Positions 28,928 to 37,362 of a stretch of 64,000 nucleotides of DNA are shown piece by piece. The stretch covers positions 1 to 64,000 of the forward strand of contig QPMI01000674.1 in the NCBI GenBank assembly GCA_004431415.1. Direction: 5' to 3'. Origin of the DNA: Cyanophora paradoxa. Lineage: Eukaryota; Glaucocystophyceae; Cyanophorales; Cyanophoraceae. Numbering within the stretch: position 1 is the stretch's first letter; each line of letters starts with the position of its first letter. Under the pieces are notes generated by a model. That model searched no databases. It saw only the letters and a program-made list of their open reading frames with translations, and was not told the DNA's origin. Made by a program: the position numbers and the translations under genes.

Positions 28928-30104
28928 CATCTATGCCTTCTTTTTGAACCTGCCGGATAGAGGCGGCTTCTATTTCGGCTGCTTTGATTGCGTTGCCTGA
29001 TGGTTCCACCACAGCTTCGACCTCTGTAATGATCTGCAATTCGTGCGGCTTAAAAAGCTTCGGCATTACGTTTCCGGATGCATCTTGCACCTCTATTGCG
29101 TTTCCTCTCCTTCCCGCAATTTTGTAGACCTCTCGGCTATACCTTTGGGTTGCCCCTTTATCGAATTTCGATCTCGGCAATAACAGGCGGACGTGGAGAC
29201 CCGGCTTAAAGTCGCTGAATATATCCTTGACGATTGTGTTCTTTCTTGAAATAATAGCCGCTCGGATCCGCTCCATATCTGAGAGCTTGACATCCCCGGG
29301 TTTCATTCCTATCGTTCTGTGAATGGTGTTGTTGTAATTGAAAACAAAGTCGTCCAATTTATCCATAAATCGCACAGTGTTATAAGCGACACAGTAATTG
29401 TTTATCATCGTTTTAAGGGTCAAATGGAAGCGATTCATTATTCCCAGCGATGTGTGATCTCCGACCTGTTTAAAGCGGTGCTCTATCGCATTATTTTTCA
29501 CGACCTCCTGAAACTCCTTTGCGATGAATTCTGAACCGTTATCTGTTTCCAATCGAATCATCGGAGCCGGGAGCTCTGTTAGCATCTCCGCAAAAGCGGC
29601 GGCAACACTTGCGCCCTCTTTATTCTTTAATTTCTTGGCATATGCTTTTCGGCTTGTCATCTCGATGAGAGTAAGGACTGCAATGTAGCCGGAATTATAA
29701 TTGCCATAAGAGAGATAAAAGATGAGATCGGCTTGGTAGCACCACGGTGGAGCTGTAATGGGAATAAAAGCTGTTTGGGTCGGTGCGGGGGGCTTCTTGT
29801 TGATCTGCATAAATTCTTGTTTCGCTGCGACATCTTGCACTTCTTTCAATGTGAGGGTCTTGTCCTCTTTTCTCAGCTCTTCGTACAATGCCGATGGGTT
29901 CTTAAAACCTGTCTTTGGGTCATACATGCGTCGCACGATCTTAGAGGACGGGTTAGCAATGCTAAAAGGAACATCTCCTAATAAATTTGATTTTGCTTGG
30001 CGTTTTGTAATTTTTTGGGGGACTTGCTCAGTTTCAGGAACCGCGATAGGTAGTATGGTAGTCTCTGTCTCCTCTCCCGCTACCCTTCTGACGATCCGTG
30101 ACAT
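28869..30104 (-). CDS. Retrovirus-type integrase (rve) with third catalytic acid replaced (element B)
   Basis: 411 codons, unbroken. Homologous over its whole length to the A integrase, from the N-terminal R-I-V-R-R. Asp126 (Y-Q-A-D-L-I-F) and Asp188 (L-E-T-D-N-G-S-E-F) are present. At position 224, where A has the catalytic Glu, B has Asn (G-I-M-N-R-F-H; codon AAT at 29433-29435). A D-D-x35-N triad would not be expected to catalyse strand transfer. The rest of the domain (N-N-Y-C, Y-N-N-T, M-K-P-G) is intact. Starts 18 bases after the polymerase stop, the same order as in A. Confidence 0.88.
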   Translation of the reverse strand: MSRIVRRVAGEETETTILPIAVPETEQVPQKITKRQAKSNLLGDVPFSIANPSSKIVRRMYDPKTGFKNPSALYEELRKEDKTLTLKEVQDVAAKQEFMQINKKPPAPTQTAFIPITAPPWCYQADLIFYLSYGNYNSGYIAVLTLIEMTSRKAYAKKLKNKEGASVAAAFAEMLTELPAPMIRLETDNGSEFIAKEFQEVVKNNAIEHRFKQVGDHTSLGIMNRFHLTLKTMINNYCVAYNTVRFMDKLDDFVFNYNNTIHRTIGMKPGDVKLSDMERIRAAIISRKNTIVKDIFSDFKPGLHVRLLLPRSKFDKGATQRYSREVYKIAGRRGNAIEVQDASGNVMPKLFKPHELQIITEVEAVVEPSGNAIKAAEIEAASIRQVQKEGIDDTYEYSYFNPSAFRLRIKI

Positions 30105-30122
30105 TCTTCTAATTAACCCTGT

Positions 30123-33100
30123 TTATTTTTTGCTGCAATTGCACCCGTGATGCGCGAGTTGACAATTGTCTTTAAGATGTGGGCGCCTGTTGTTAATGCG
30201 ATCCACGACGAGCTTGTAATTCGGATCTTGCGGCTCAATCGGAATCGGAAGGGAACAGATCGCACAGGCGCCCTTCTGTTGCTTCTTGCGCTCTAATATC
30301 CACTCCGGCGTAATATAATCCGCCTCGTCGAAATCGCGCCCGGCACGCTGATCCTGGCATTTATATCCGCGGATCTTCGTTTTCAGATATTCGATGTAGT
30401 CGCTCTTTCCTTGGAATCTGTGAATCGGTGTATAAATCAGCACAGTAGACAGATCACGGTTACGAGTGAGCGCGGTATAGAACCATTCGCGAGTGGTATA
30501 GCGGAACGTAGCCTCACAAATGACAATGCCCGAATCAAGTGTGAGACCTTGCGTTGAATGACCTGTTCCTGCATAAGGGAGAGAAAAATGTTCTAACATC
30601 GCGCACGGAACCTCGAACGTGACACCATCGAAAACGTCCGTTAATGTGACCATTTGCTTTGTGATTTTGGTGATCCGATAGGTGTAATTTGTGTATGCAT
30701 TAATAGACTCACCCTCAGATCGCGAAATGCGTAGATACCTGCGGCAAACGACTTCCAAACCTTTGTAGAATTTGATGCCGTTGACCTCTACGGTTGCAAT
30801 ATTTACTTTTCGTCTATCGTGCATCAGTTTGTTGTAGGCTAAGGTCATTTCGTTTCTGTAAGCGATGCCAAAGTAGCCGTCGGGGATAGCGTTTAGATCA
30901 TTAATTGTCGGCAACCCGTATTTCGAGATAATCTGTGCGGCTTCCAGTCCGTTCTCGAAGAGATCCTCTTTAATCGCCCGAATTAATTCACGGTCTGTCT
31001 CCTTCTTGTGCCGCTTGTTATTGCGTAGACTCAGAACGTTAGGGAACATACTCTGCACCGCGCGCTTATAGTAGCCCTTGCGATCAGAAACCGAGAGCTC
31101 GTCATTAATTGGTTCATTTTGATAGGTGTCGCCATTAGCCAAATATTTGATATCCGGATAGCGATCGATAAACGACTTGATCTTAGCGAGATCTTTTACG
31201 GAATACGCGAATATCTCGTCGAACATAATGTGACTGAACTCGGAGACGAACGCCCTCTGGTCTTTTTCGCTCATAGCCTCTTCGTAGGTCTGATCATTTG
31301 AGACACGGATCCCGAGAACATTATATAAAGTACGAACGGTAATATTCTCGATTCCGCGGACTTTGAGAGAGTCCCTCAGCTCCGCGCACTGTTTGTTATA
31401 GGGGCAAATAACTAAGCAATTCGACTTTTGAGATGCGAAACAGTTAATACCGAGTGTCGACTTTCCACTTCCGGGCATGTCAGCAAGGACAAGCATACGA
31501 TTATGGAGCTTCGCAACCCAATTAAAGCACTCCGGATTAAATTCGTCCCTCAGCGAGAACCGGTTAATGAGTGTCTCGGGATCCTGAAATTCGAGAGTTA
31601 CACCCCGTGGTGGGCGGAGTGCATTCTCAGGGCATCTTTTCCCGGGAATATAGCTGAATTTGCCCATGTTCTCAAACGCATTTCGGTCGAACTCTTTCTT
31701 ACTTGTCCATGAACCTTCGATATATAGGCAATCCGTTCTGATCCCGGCAACCTTGTGCCCGCGCGCTGTCAGGCGCTTGTATTGCGCAAACATATTAGCG
31801 CGGTTGCGATCGTAAATATGAAAGTGGATCGGGAGGAATCCGTTAACAAGCTCGCGGTGAGAGCTGATCTTAACGAAATAGATGTGACCTTCGAATTCGC
31901 TGAGAGCTTTGACACGTTTCGAATTCTTAGGATTGAAAGTAAACACCTCTACTGTTCCTCCGCATTCTTGGGCGAACCTTTCAGCCTCGGCACGGTTGTA
32001 GAACATTTTCGTGGATGTTTGCGAGTCTTGGAATTTGCCGAGCATTCCGATCTCTTTCACTAAAATGTGCTTCTTGTCTGTGGATTGAATGTCGCTTGAC
32101 AGCACTTTCTTCATCTCAGCGATCGACGTATTGGGCACCAAATGCGAAGGCTCCGCGACCGCGATAATCTCTATCTTGTCCTTTACGTCCGCCCAATGCA
32201 TGGAGAGAGTGTAGCCTGTGATGAAATTGTAGCACCGACCACTCACGGAAAATGCGCGATCCAGAATAATTTCGATTCCATCAATCTTGCGAGACATGGC
32301 GGCATCATAATCAATGTCCTCATCGTCGGCGAAAGTTGCTTGCTCTCTCTCAAACGCAACGACACGCACGTAGTAGATCGCGTATTCGAGAATATCGCTT
32401 CCCACTTTAAAGGGAACGAAGTCATCGAATACATTGTATTTCGGAAGATATTGCATGCCTTTCAGTATCGAAGGGTAGCACTTCGCCATATCGACGGCTG
32501 TGTAGGTGGCTTTCGGGTTTGGCTTATAGAAATAGCCGCTAAGTGCGGATCGCTTGTAGTGCGTGAGAATTTCGCGCATGTTCGGGCTGTAATGTGAGAT
32601 ATTCGTCGCATTTAGTAGCGACTCGCGGAACCCCTTACCGATTTCACAGACCTTATTATAATACTCCTCTGTTTCGAAATCTTGCTCAATAAAGTGGTCT
32701 GTTGTGCGTGGATCTTTGATAGAGAACATGGAGCCATTAGCTTTGAATGTGATGCTGTCGATCTGTTTCGATGGTGTTAGCTTCACAGCGGGCTCATATC
32801 GCATTTTCAGGAACGTAAATAGAAGACCTTCCAGACCTTCGCGCCCAGTATACAGAATGCGAATGAAACTGCGCTCGTCAGGCGATAGTTTTAATTGCGT
32901 GATCTTTAACAGATCCTTGGATGTGTGCGCGAAGATATCGTGAGTAAGACACGTCGGAATTTTATAGAGTGCTAACGAAGAGGTCGACTTAGGAACATGA
33001 TTATCGAGCTCTTCGACCTCCATCTTTGCCATGCGCATTTCGAGCGACTTGATGTTATCGTTGAATATATAGATGTGCTTGTTGTGAATCATAAAGTGAA

Positions 33101-34433
33101 TATTGCGTGGAAAGATGTTTTTGTTAATTGATTCCGCCGCGAATTTGTATATTAACTTTCCGTCGACATCAAAGACGCGGAAGCCTGTCTGGATCCTCTT
33201 ACAGAATTTCTCGATATGGCGGAGCGTGAGAGCCAGAGAGTCGCCAGGTGTGCGTTCACGACCGTGAAAGAATTTATAAAGACCGTCGTACGACATAGTT
33301 AAGTCAGTATATCGCGGTTTTGGCGCCTCCTGACACTTCTTAATGGACGCTCCCCATGTGGAGATGATCATATCATAGCCGCAAGCGTTAGATGTCGATG
33401 ATTTGGGAAGCTCAATAACATCTTCGAACTCAGACGCGTTTGGATTTAATGTATAGTCTGTGAATTTGCTCATAATCGCGGTGCATCGCATGCTGTCCGT
33501 AAGCTCCTCATCCAGAAACGCATAGCGATTTCCAGGAATAGCACCGGCTCCGTCATCTTCGACACCTTCGTCCCCATAGATCACGACCTCATGCACAGTT
33601 ATAAAGGCATCATCGACACTGCCGCCAAAATCATCGAAACCTTTGCGTAGTTTTTTCTGTTCCTCGGTTGGTGGTGTCTTAAAGAAGAACATCTCGTATG
33701 CTTGTCCGAAAGTTCCCAGACCAATCTTCAATTCATCGTAGTTTTCGAGTAAATCGAAGATTGAATCTCTCTCTTCCGAATAATAACGATTTTGAGCGGT
33801 GAGAATTCCATACACTCTATCGATTTTTGCCAGAGCAAAGTTTCTCAACACCCTCACCGAAACTGTCTCTCTTATATTCTGGTAGGTGACAAAGGTTTTG
33901 TCTTTTATATATGTTCCGGGAATTCCGGGAATAACAATTACCTCCGACGACCGAGCACCGGATCCGGGCGCCCATAGCTTGAACGTAATTGTTGCGAGAG
34001 TTTCCGGATCGTATGCGGCGATTGGGTCGAGAATAGTGCGTTTAATCGCATCCTCTACCGCTTTTAGTTTACCTCTCTGCTGCTTCGCTTCGAGTTTCGC
34101 TTCTTTCGCTCGTTTCTGTTCTTGCTTGCGATCGAAGCGCTGTAAACGCTTAGCCTCTTGTTCTTTTTGCTTCTGCTTTTCTATATTAACTTGGGTGCGA
34201 GCGGCACGCTTTTCTTTCCGCTCTGCCCTGCGGAAAACGCGGGGATTAATGATGCCATTCAGAGTATCCCGAATGTCGATCAGCGTTTGGAGCTTGGGCT
34301 TCCGATTCATTGTGTTGTGCATCGCCCAATGCGCCTGTTCTTCGGTTAGCAAATCCTGACTCAATCCCTGCATAATGTATCCGATAATTTCATCCCGAAC
34401 ATTGTTAGCGATTCTGTTGGTTGCGCGCGGCAT
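30123..34433 (-). CDS. DNA polymerase - SF1 helicase - HNH fusion (element B)
   Basis: 1,436 codons in one frame. Residues about 64-120 are a Lys/Arg/Gln-rich helix. The polymerase region has a family B-like motif A, D-M-A-K-C-Y-P-S-I-L (about 647), and a motif C-like G-I-R-T-D-C-L-Y-I (about 895), where D-T-D-S is usual. It is followed by an SF1B (Pif1/RecD-like) helicase: Walker A M-P-G-S-G-K-S-T (about 983-990), Walker B M-F-D-E-I (about 1070), H-S-T-Q-G-L-T-L-D (about 1290) and Y-T-A-L-T-R-N-R-D (about 1324). The C-terminus is an HNH/treble-clef site: C-A-I-C, V-D-R-I-N-N, N-C-Q-L-A-H, C-N. A self-contained replication protein replacing A's separate primase-helicase and PolB. Assignment to family B is by motifs only. 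Confidence 0.8.
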   Translation of the reverse strand: MPRATNRIANNVRDEIIGYIMQGLSQDLLTEEQAHWAMHNTMNRKPKLQTLIDIRDTLNGIINPRVFRRAERKEKRAARTQVNIEKQKQKEQEAKRLQRFDRKQEQKRAKEAKLEAKQQRGKLKAVEDAIKRTILDPIAAYDPETLATITFKLWAPGSGARSSEVIVIPGIPGTYIKDKTFVTYQNIRETVSVRVLRNFALAKIDRVYGILTAQNRYYSEERDSIFDLLENYDELKIGLGTFGQAYEMFFFKTPPTEEQKKLRKGFDDFGGSVDDAFITVHEVVIYGDEGVEDDGAGAIPGNRYAFLDEELTDSMRCTAIMSKFTDYTLNPNASEFEDVIELPKSSTSNACGYDMIISTWGASIKKCQEAPKPRYTDLTMSYDGLYKFFHGRERTPGDSLALTLRHIEKFCKRIQTGFRVFDVDGKLIYKFAAESINKNIFPRNIHFMIHNKHIYIFNDNIKSLEMRMAKMEVEELDNHVPKSTSSLALYKIPTCLTHDIFAHTSKDLLKITQLKLSPDERSFIRILYTGREGLEGLLFTFLKMRYEPAVKLTPSKQIDSITFKANGSMFSIKDPRTTDHFIEQDFETEEYYNKVCEIGKGFRESLLNATNISHYSPNMREILTHYKRSALSGYFYKPNPKATYTAVDMAKCYPSILKGMQYLPKYNVFDDFVPFKVGSDILEYAIYYVRVVAFEREQATFADDEDIDYDAAMSRKIDGIEIILDRAFSVSGRCYNFITGYTLSMHWADVKDKIEIIAVAEPSHLVPNTSIAEMKKVLSSDIQSTDKKHILVKEIGMLGKFQDSQTSTKMFYNRAEAERFAQECGGTVEVFTFNPKNSKRVKALSEFEGHIYFVKISSHRELVNGFLPIHFHIYDRNRANMFAQYKRLTARGHKVAGIRTDCLYIEGSWTSKKEFDRNAFENMGKFSYIPGKRCPENALRPPRGVTLEFQDPETLINRFSLRDEFNPECFNWVAKLHNRMLVLADMPGSGKSTLGINCFASQKSNCLVICPYNKQCAELRDSLKVRGIENITVRTLYNVLGIRVSNDQTYEEAMSEKDQRAFVSEFSHIMFDEIFAYSVKDLAKIKSFIDRYPDIKYLANGDTYQNEPINDELSVSDRKGYYKRAVQSMFPNVLSLRNNKRHKKETDRELIRAIKEDLFENGLEAAQIISKYGLPTINDLNAIPDGYFGIAYRNEMTLAYNKLMHDRRKVNIATVEVNGIKFYKGLEVVCRRYLRISRSEGESINAYTNYTYRITKITKQMVTLTDVFDGVTFEVPCAMLEHFSLPYAGTGHSTQGLTLDSGIVICEATFRYTTREWFYTALTRNRDLSTVLIYTPIHRFQGKSDYIEYLKTKIRGYKCQDQRAGRDFDEADYITPEWILERKKQQKGACAICSLPIPIEPQDPNYKLVVDRINNRRPHLKDNCQLAHHGCNCSKK

Positions 34434-34452
34434 CTCTATTAGTTCTTTTAAA

Positions 34453-34468
34453 ATAACCGGAGAAAATA
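34453..34468 (-). promoter_or_regulatory. TATTTTCTCCGGTTAT motif upstream of polymerase
   Basis: Minus-strand sequence TATTTTCTCCGGTTAT, 20 bases before the polymerase ATG. Identical at 35023-35038, nearly so at 35583-35597. A shared upstream element of B, probably an early promoter. Confidence 0.55.
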
Positions 34469-34603
34469 ATTTCGGCGCAATCTACCAAATTCTCCTTTTC
34501 ATACCCTTGTCGCCAATTCTTTAAGTGCTTTTTTGACGGATACGGGGAATAAAAAGAGAGGTAAAAAAATTAATCATTTTTTGCATCGTACGGATACTTT
34601 CCG

Positions 34604-35017
34604 CTACGAATTTTTTGCGTTCTCGACCACATGCTTTCGGGGTCTTCCAGCGGGCTTTTGCGGCTGAGGTTTAGCGGGTGGGTTCAGCTTGCGTTCCGCT
34701 CTTTTCCTGCGTTGGTATTCACGTGCCTTCTCTCGGATTTTCTCCCGATACTCTTCATCGTCTTGGTATCGCTGCTGTTTACGAATTGCAATCTTTTGTA
34801 GCTGTTCCGGGGTGAATATCGTAGCCTCTCCGGCGGCTAATCGCTCCTGTTTCTGTCTCTGATGCTTGTTTCGCTGCCTCTCGGCGTCTTTTTCGCGTTT
34901 TAGTCTTAATCTCTCCGCCTTCTCCCCTTCTGTGATCACCTTCTTCGGTCGCCCGGGTCTGCGCTTTTCCTGCTGTGCCGCCATTGCCTCTTGGTTTGAG
35001 ATCTTGGGTTTCGCCAT
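34604..35017 (-). CDS. Basic AT-hook protein (element B)
   Basis: 137 codons. Two AT-hook-like cores: R-R-P-G-R-P-K-K near residue 20 and P-A-G-R-P-R-K-H near the C-terminus. Between them is a long charged helix with A-E-R-L-R-L-K-R-E-K-D-A-E-R-Q and T-P-E-Q-L-Q-K-I-A-I-R-K-Q-Q-R-Y-Q-D-D-E-E-Y-R-E. It aligns end to end with the A protein at 18530-18856. Two hooks joined by a helix could bridge DNA segments; I infer a genome-condensing or regulatory role. The TATTTTCTCCGG motif is just upstream. Confidence 0.75.
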   Translation of the reverse strand: MAKPKISNQEAMAAQQEKRRPGRPKKVITEGEKAERLRLKREKDAERQRNKHQRQKQERLAAGEATIFTPEQLQKIAIRKQQRYQDDEEYREKIREKAREYQRRKRAERKLNPPAKPQPQKPAGRPRKHVVENAKNS

Positions 35018-35022
35018 TTACT

Positions 35023-35038
35023 ATAACCGGAGAAAATA
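35023..35038 (-). promoter_or_regulatory. TATTTTCTCCGGTTAT motif upstream of AT-hook gene
   Basis: Exact copy, on the minus strand, of the 16-mer at 34453-34468, ending 5 bases before the ATG (35015-35017). It merges into TTATAGTAA directly before the start codon, so the mRNA leader must be extremely short or the motif acts as an initiator. Confidence 0.55.
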
Positions 35039-35141
35039 GTTTTTTGTCACTCTGTATTATTTCCCTTGCCCTTATATACCTTTTACCGAAACCTTCAATT
35101 TTTGCGCTCGGATCGATAGGAGCACCACCGAAATTCACCGC

Positions 35142-35555
35142 TCAATAACCGTTCCAGACAGTTCGTTCTTGTTGCTGAGGATATACATAAGGGTTTGTTA
35201 AGCTGTCATCGTCGCCTAATGCCATTTGATCCAATCTATACATCGGATAAGGTGAATCAGCGCGAAAATGCCCTTCCACAAATTCAGGACATGATCGCCT
35301 TCTAATATGCTCTACATGCACATCCTCTATCTGAGAGGTTTCGATATTGGAACTCATAGCCGCGGGCACAGGCGAGGGCGATCGAGATCTTGGGTGGTTG
35401 TGATTGTCGCTGTGGTTAGAATATACAGAAAGGCGCCTACCTCCATTCTCGTCGTCAGAAATATTAACCTCTACGGTTGTGTCGCAACAGGAGTTATGGC
35501 ACGTGCTCGTGAAATGTAAATGAAACATTTCGATGCATTGTGTGATGAAATTCAT
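35142..35555 (-). CDS. 'MF-x-LH ... CC' protein (element B)
   Basis: 137 codons. N-terminus M-N-F-I-T-Q-C-I-E-M-F-H-L-H-F-T-S-T-C-H then C-C-D-T-T-V-E-V-N-I-S-D-D-E. This mirrors 17876-18148 in A and 5959-6108 in A0. The remainder is polar, with an R-S-R-S-P-S-P stretch and a Tyr/Pro/Gln-rich end. Conservation is limited to the first 35 residues, so those Cys and His residues are the functional core, perhaps a metal site. Function unknown. It lies between the AT-hook and coiled-coil genes, as in A. Confidence 0.6.
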   Translation of the reverse strand: MNFITQCIEMFHLHFTSTCHNSCCDTTVEVNISDDENGGRRLSVYSNHSDNHNHPRSRSPSPVPAAMSSNIETSQIEDVHVEHIRRRSCPEFVEGHFRADSPYPMYRLDQMALGDDDSLTNPYVYPQQQERTVWNGY

Positions 35556-35582
35556 CGACCCTACAAATGGGCAACGTATTAA

Positions 35583-35597
35583 ATATCGGAGAAAATA
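35583..35597 (-). promoter_or_regulatory. TATTTTCTCCGATAT motif upstream of the CC protein gene
   Basis: Third copy of the element-B upstream motif, minus strand, 28 bases before the ATG at 35555. It differs from the other two at the 3' end only. Confidence 0.5.
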
Positions 35598-35604
35598 AAA
35601 GGGA

Positions 35605-35763
35605 ATGAGGGCTTTACTTGCTCGTGTGTTCCCCTACGAATTAGTCGACCTTATAATGCTGTTTATGGAGCCGACATGCCCGTTTTGCAAGGGCATTCAT
35701 ATTAAGACACGCTCTAAATACGGGCGGGTTCAGCTTTGCCTTGCGGATATTCACAGCCATTAG
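35605..35763 (+). CDS. 52-codon protein with a CPFC knuckle, opposite strand
   Basis: ATG 35605-35607, TAG 35761-35763. Sequence starts M-R-A-L-L-A-R-V-F-P-Y-E-L-V and contains P-T-C-P-F-C-K-G-I-H-I-K then G-R-V-Q-L-C and I-H-S-H at the end: a plausible C-x2-C ... C ... H zinc knuckle. It fills the gap between two minus-strand genes and overlaps the end of the coiled-coil gene by 4 bases. No counterpart seen in A. Could be chance. Confidence 0.4.
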   Translation: MRALLARVFPYELVDLIMLFMEPTCPFCKGIHIKTRSKYGRVQLCLADIHSH

Positions 35764-36443
35764 CGGATATGGCGTTTACCACCAAGCATTGCGGCATAAT
35801 TTACGGGTGCAGTCGGCACTATGTGCGCATATTGCGGGGCGACCGATTGCTGACGAGTTACGGCTTGCGCATCTGTCTTTTCCTCCTTTTTAATCTCCTC
35901 TACGTCGACTTTTTGCTTTAATCCGAGTTTGGAGATCTCTTTCTTTACAAGCCCCTTTAATTTCTTGCGTTCGTTATAATCTTGCATCCATTTCTCGTAG
36001 TTAGAGACTTTCATTTCAAGGTCTCGCACTTTCTCTTCAAAGCTCATGACAACGTCGACAGGAACCGTGTGTTTTTGATAGGATCCGCGCTTTTTGAGCT
36101 CGGTTTCGGCGGCTTTCGGAACGTCTTGTGTCTTGTGTTGGCTTGCAACAACTTGCGCTTTGAGTACTTTGTCGGTTGCTTCATCGACAGAGCCGCCTCC
36201 AATCTGTGGTTTTACAGTAGCTAAATCCTCCATTTGGCGTTTACCGCTATCTTGGTTTCCCTTGTCCGCGGTGGCACTCGCAATAATCGCCTCTTGCTTG
36301 GCGACCTCCTCTGGCGAAGTGTCTACAAGATATTCGGGCATTTCGAGACCGCCACCCGACGTTAATCCAGACTCTTCAAGTCCGCGATTTGGATTACCAG
36401 AAGCGACCGCTTGTAGGGTTTGAGGCTTCTTTCGGTAGACCAT
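35760..36443 (-). CDS. Coiled-coil protein downstream of ATPase (element B)
   Basis: 227 codons. N-terminal two thirds polar; residues about 130-175 are a charged helix (V-R-D-L-E-M-K-V-S-N-Y-E ... K-L-K-G-L-V-K-K-E-I-S-K-L-G-L) aligning with the helix in 17119-17853. The tail is Pro/Ala/Tyr-rich and basic at the very end (G-G-K-R-H-I-R). Starts 2 bases after the ATPase stop. No known family. The position suggests a virion or packaging component. Confidence 0.7.
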   Translation of the reverse strand: MVYRKKPQTLQAVASGNPNRGLEESGLTSGGGLEMPEYLVDTSPEEVAKQEAIIASATADKGNQDSGKRQMEDLATVKPQIGGGSVDEATDKVLKAQVVASQHKTQDVPKAAETELKKRGSYQKHTVPVDVVMSFEEKVRDLEMKVSNYEKWMQDYNERKKLKGLVKKEISKLGLKQKVDVEEIKKEEKTDAQAVTRQQSVAPQYAHIVPTAPVNYAAMLGGKRHIR

Positions 36444-36445
36444 GA

Positions 36446-37312
36446 TTATCTTTTCTTACACTTGATTAACATTTTCTTTTTCTTAGGCGAAATTTGGGAA
36501 AGTTTGGGGATACCTTCAAGCTCACGCTCAAATTTGGATAAAGTTTTACAGACAGTTGTCGAATCTTTGACAGGCGGCGGTTTTGTAGCTTGCTCTTCTT
36601 GTTGTTTGCGCTTCTTTTCTTCAAAAGCCGCCCGCTTGTGGAATTTAGTAAACGGGTGGTCATCGATCATATCGGCTTTTTCGACCCACCATCGCACAGA
36701 ATACCCGGTATTATCGTGAATGATCGCTTGGTAGCTATGACAAAACTCTTGGAACATACGTTTGAAACTCTCCTTATCCATGTTGCCGAATTCCTCGTGA
36801 TATGCTTCGAACTCTCGCATGTTTGACCAGCTGAGGAATATGATATACTCCGCATTACTGCGAATGATAGTTGACAGCTTTGTTAATTTCTGCGAGATTA
36901 AAGCCACGGAACAAAACGTATGACGACCTTGCGCCATCAATTTATTTAGCAAATGATCGCGCGAAAGATCGATAGTTCCGGACTCCAAACAATCGTCGAG
37001 TACGATGAGAATATTCTTTGGTTTCTTACCCGCGATGATGGCTTTTTTGCGGGCTTCTATGATCGACTCTACATATTCCGGCTTCCAGGTATCATGCACT
37101 TCGTCTGTTATTTGACCCCAGAAACCGTTGAAACTCGTAGGACAGAAAACCAGAACATACGAGATCTGATCTTCGAGTTCTTTGATCAGCCACTTTAAGA
37201 ATACCGATTTACCACAATTGGTTTTCGCCAATAGGAGAAATCGTGCGGGAAGTTTCACCCTCTGTTTCGGGTTCCATTCTTCGAGATCCATGGGCGTTGT
37301 CCCTTTTTGCAT
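36446..37312 (-). CDS. Genome-packaging ATPase (FtsK/HerA type) (element B)
   Basis: 288 codons, intact. Walker A L-A-K-T-N-C-G-K-S (about 28-36), Walker B I-L-I-V-L-D-D-C (about 103-110), then R-D-H-L-L-N-K-L and a Q-G-R-H region followed by S-Q-K-L, the sensor-like part of A32-type ATPases. F-C-H-S-Y-Q-A matches Y-V-H-S-Y-Q in A. A Lys-rich tail of about 60 residues follows. It would drive DNA into the capsid. TTATAGTGAAAGA directly precedes the ATG. Confidence 0.9.
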   Translation of the reverse strand: MQKGTTPMDLEEWNPKQRVKLPARFLLLAKTNCGKSVFLKWLIKELEDQISYVLVFCPTSFNGFWGQITDEVHDTWKPEYVESIIEARKKAIIAGKKPKNILIVLDDCLESGTIDLSRDHLLNKLMAQGRHTFCSVALISQKLTKLSTIIRSNAEYIIFLSWSNMREFEAYHEEFGNMDKESFKRMFQEFCHSYQAIIHDNTGYSVRWWVEKADMIDDHPFTKFHKRAAFEEKKRKQQEEQATKPPPVKDSTTVCKTLSKFERELEGIPKLSQISPKKKKMLIKCKKR

Positions 37313-37362
37313 TCTTTCACTATAAAAACAATAGAAAAATAAGACTGAATGTGGTCAATAGA

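Noticed and set aside
32142-32597. 151-codon plus-strand frame
   Set aside because: Antisense to the polymerase fusion gene; one of several such shadows between 31,100 and 34,400.
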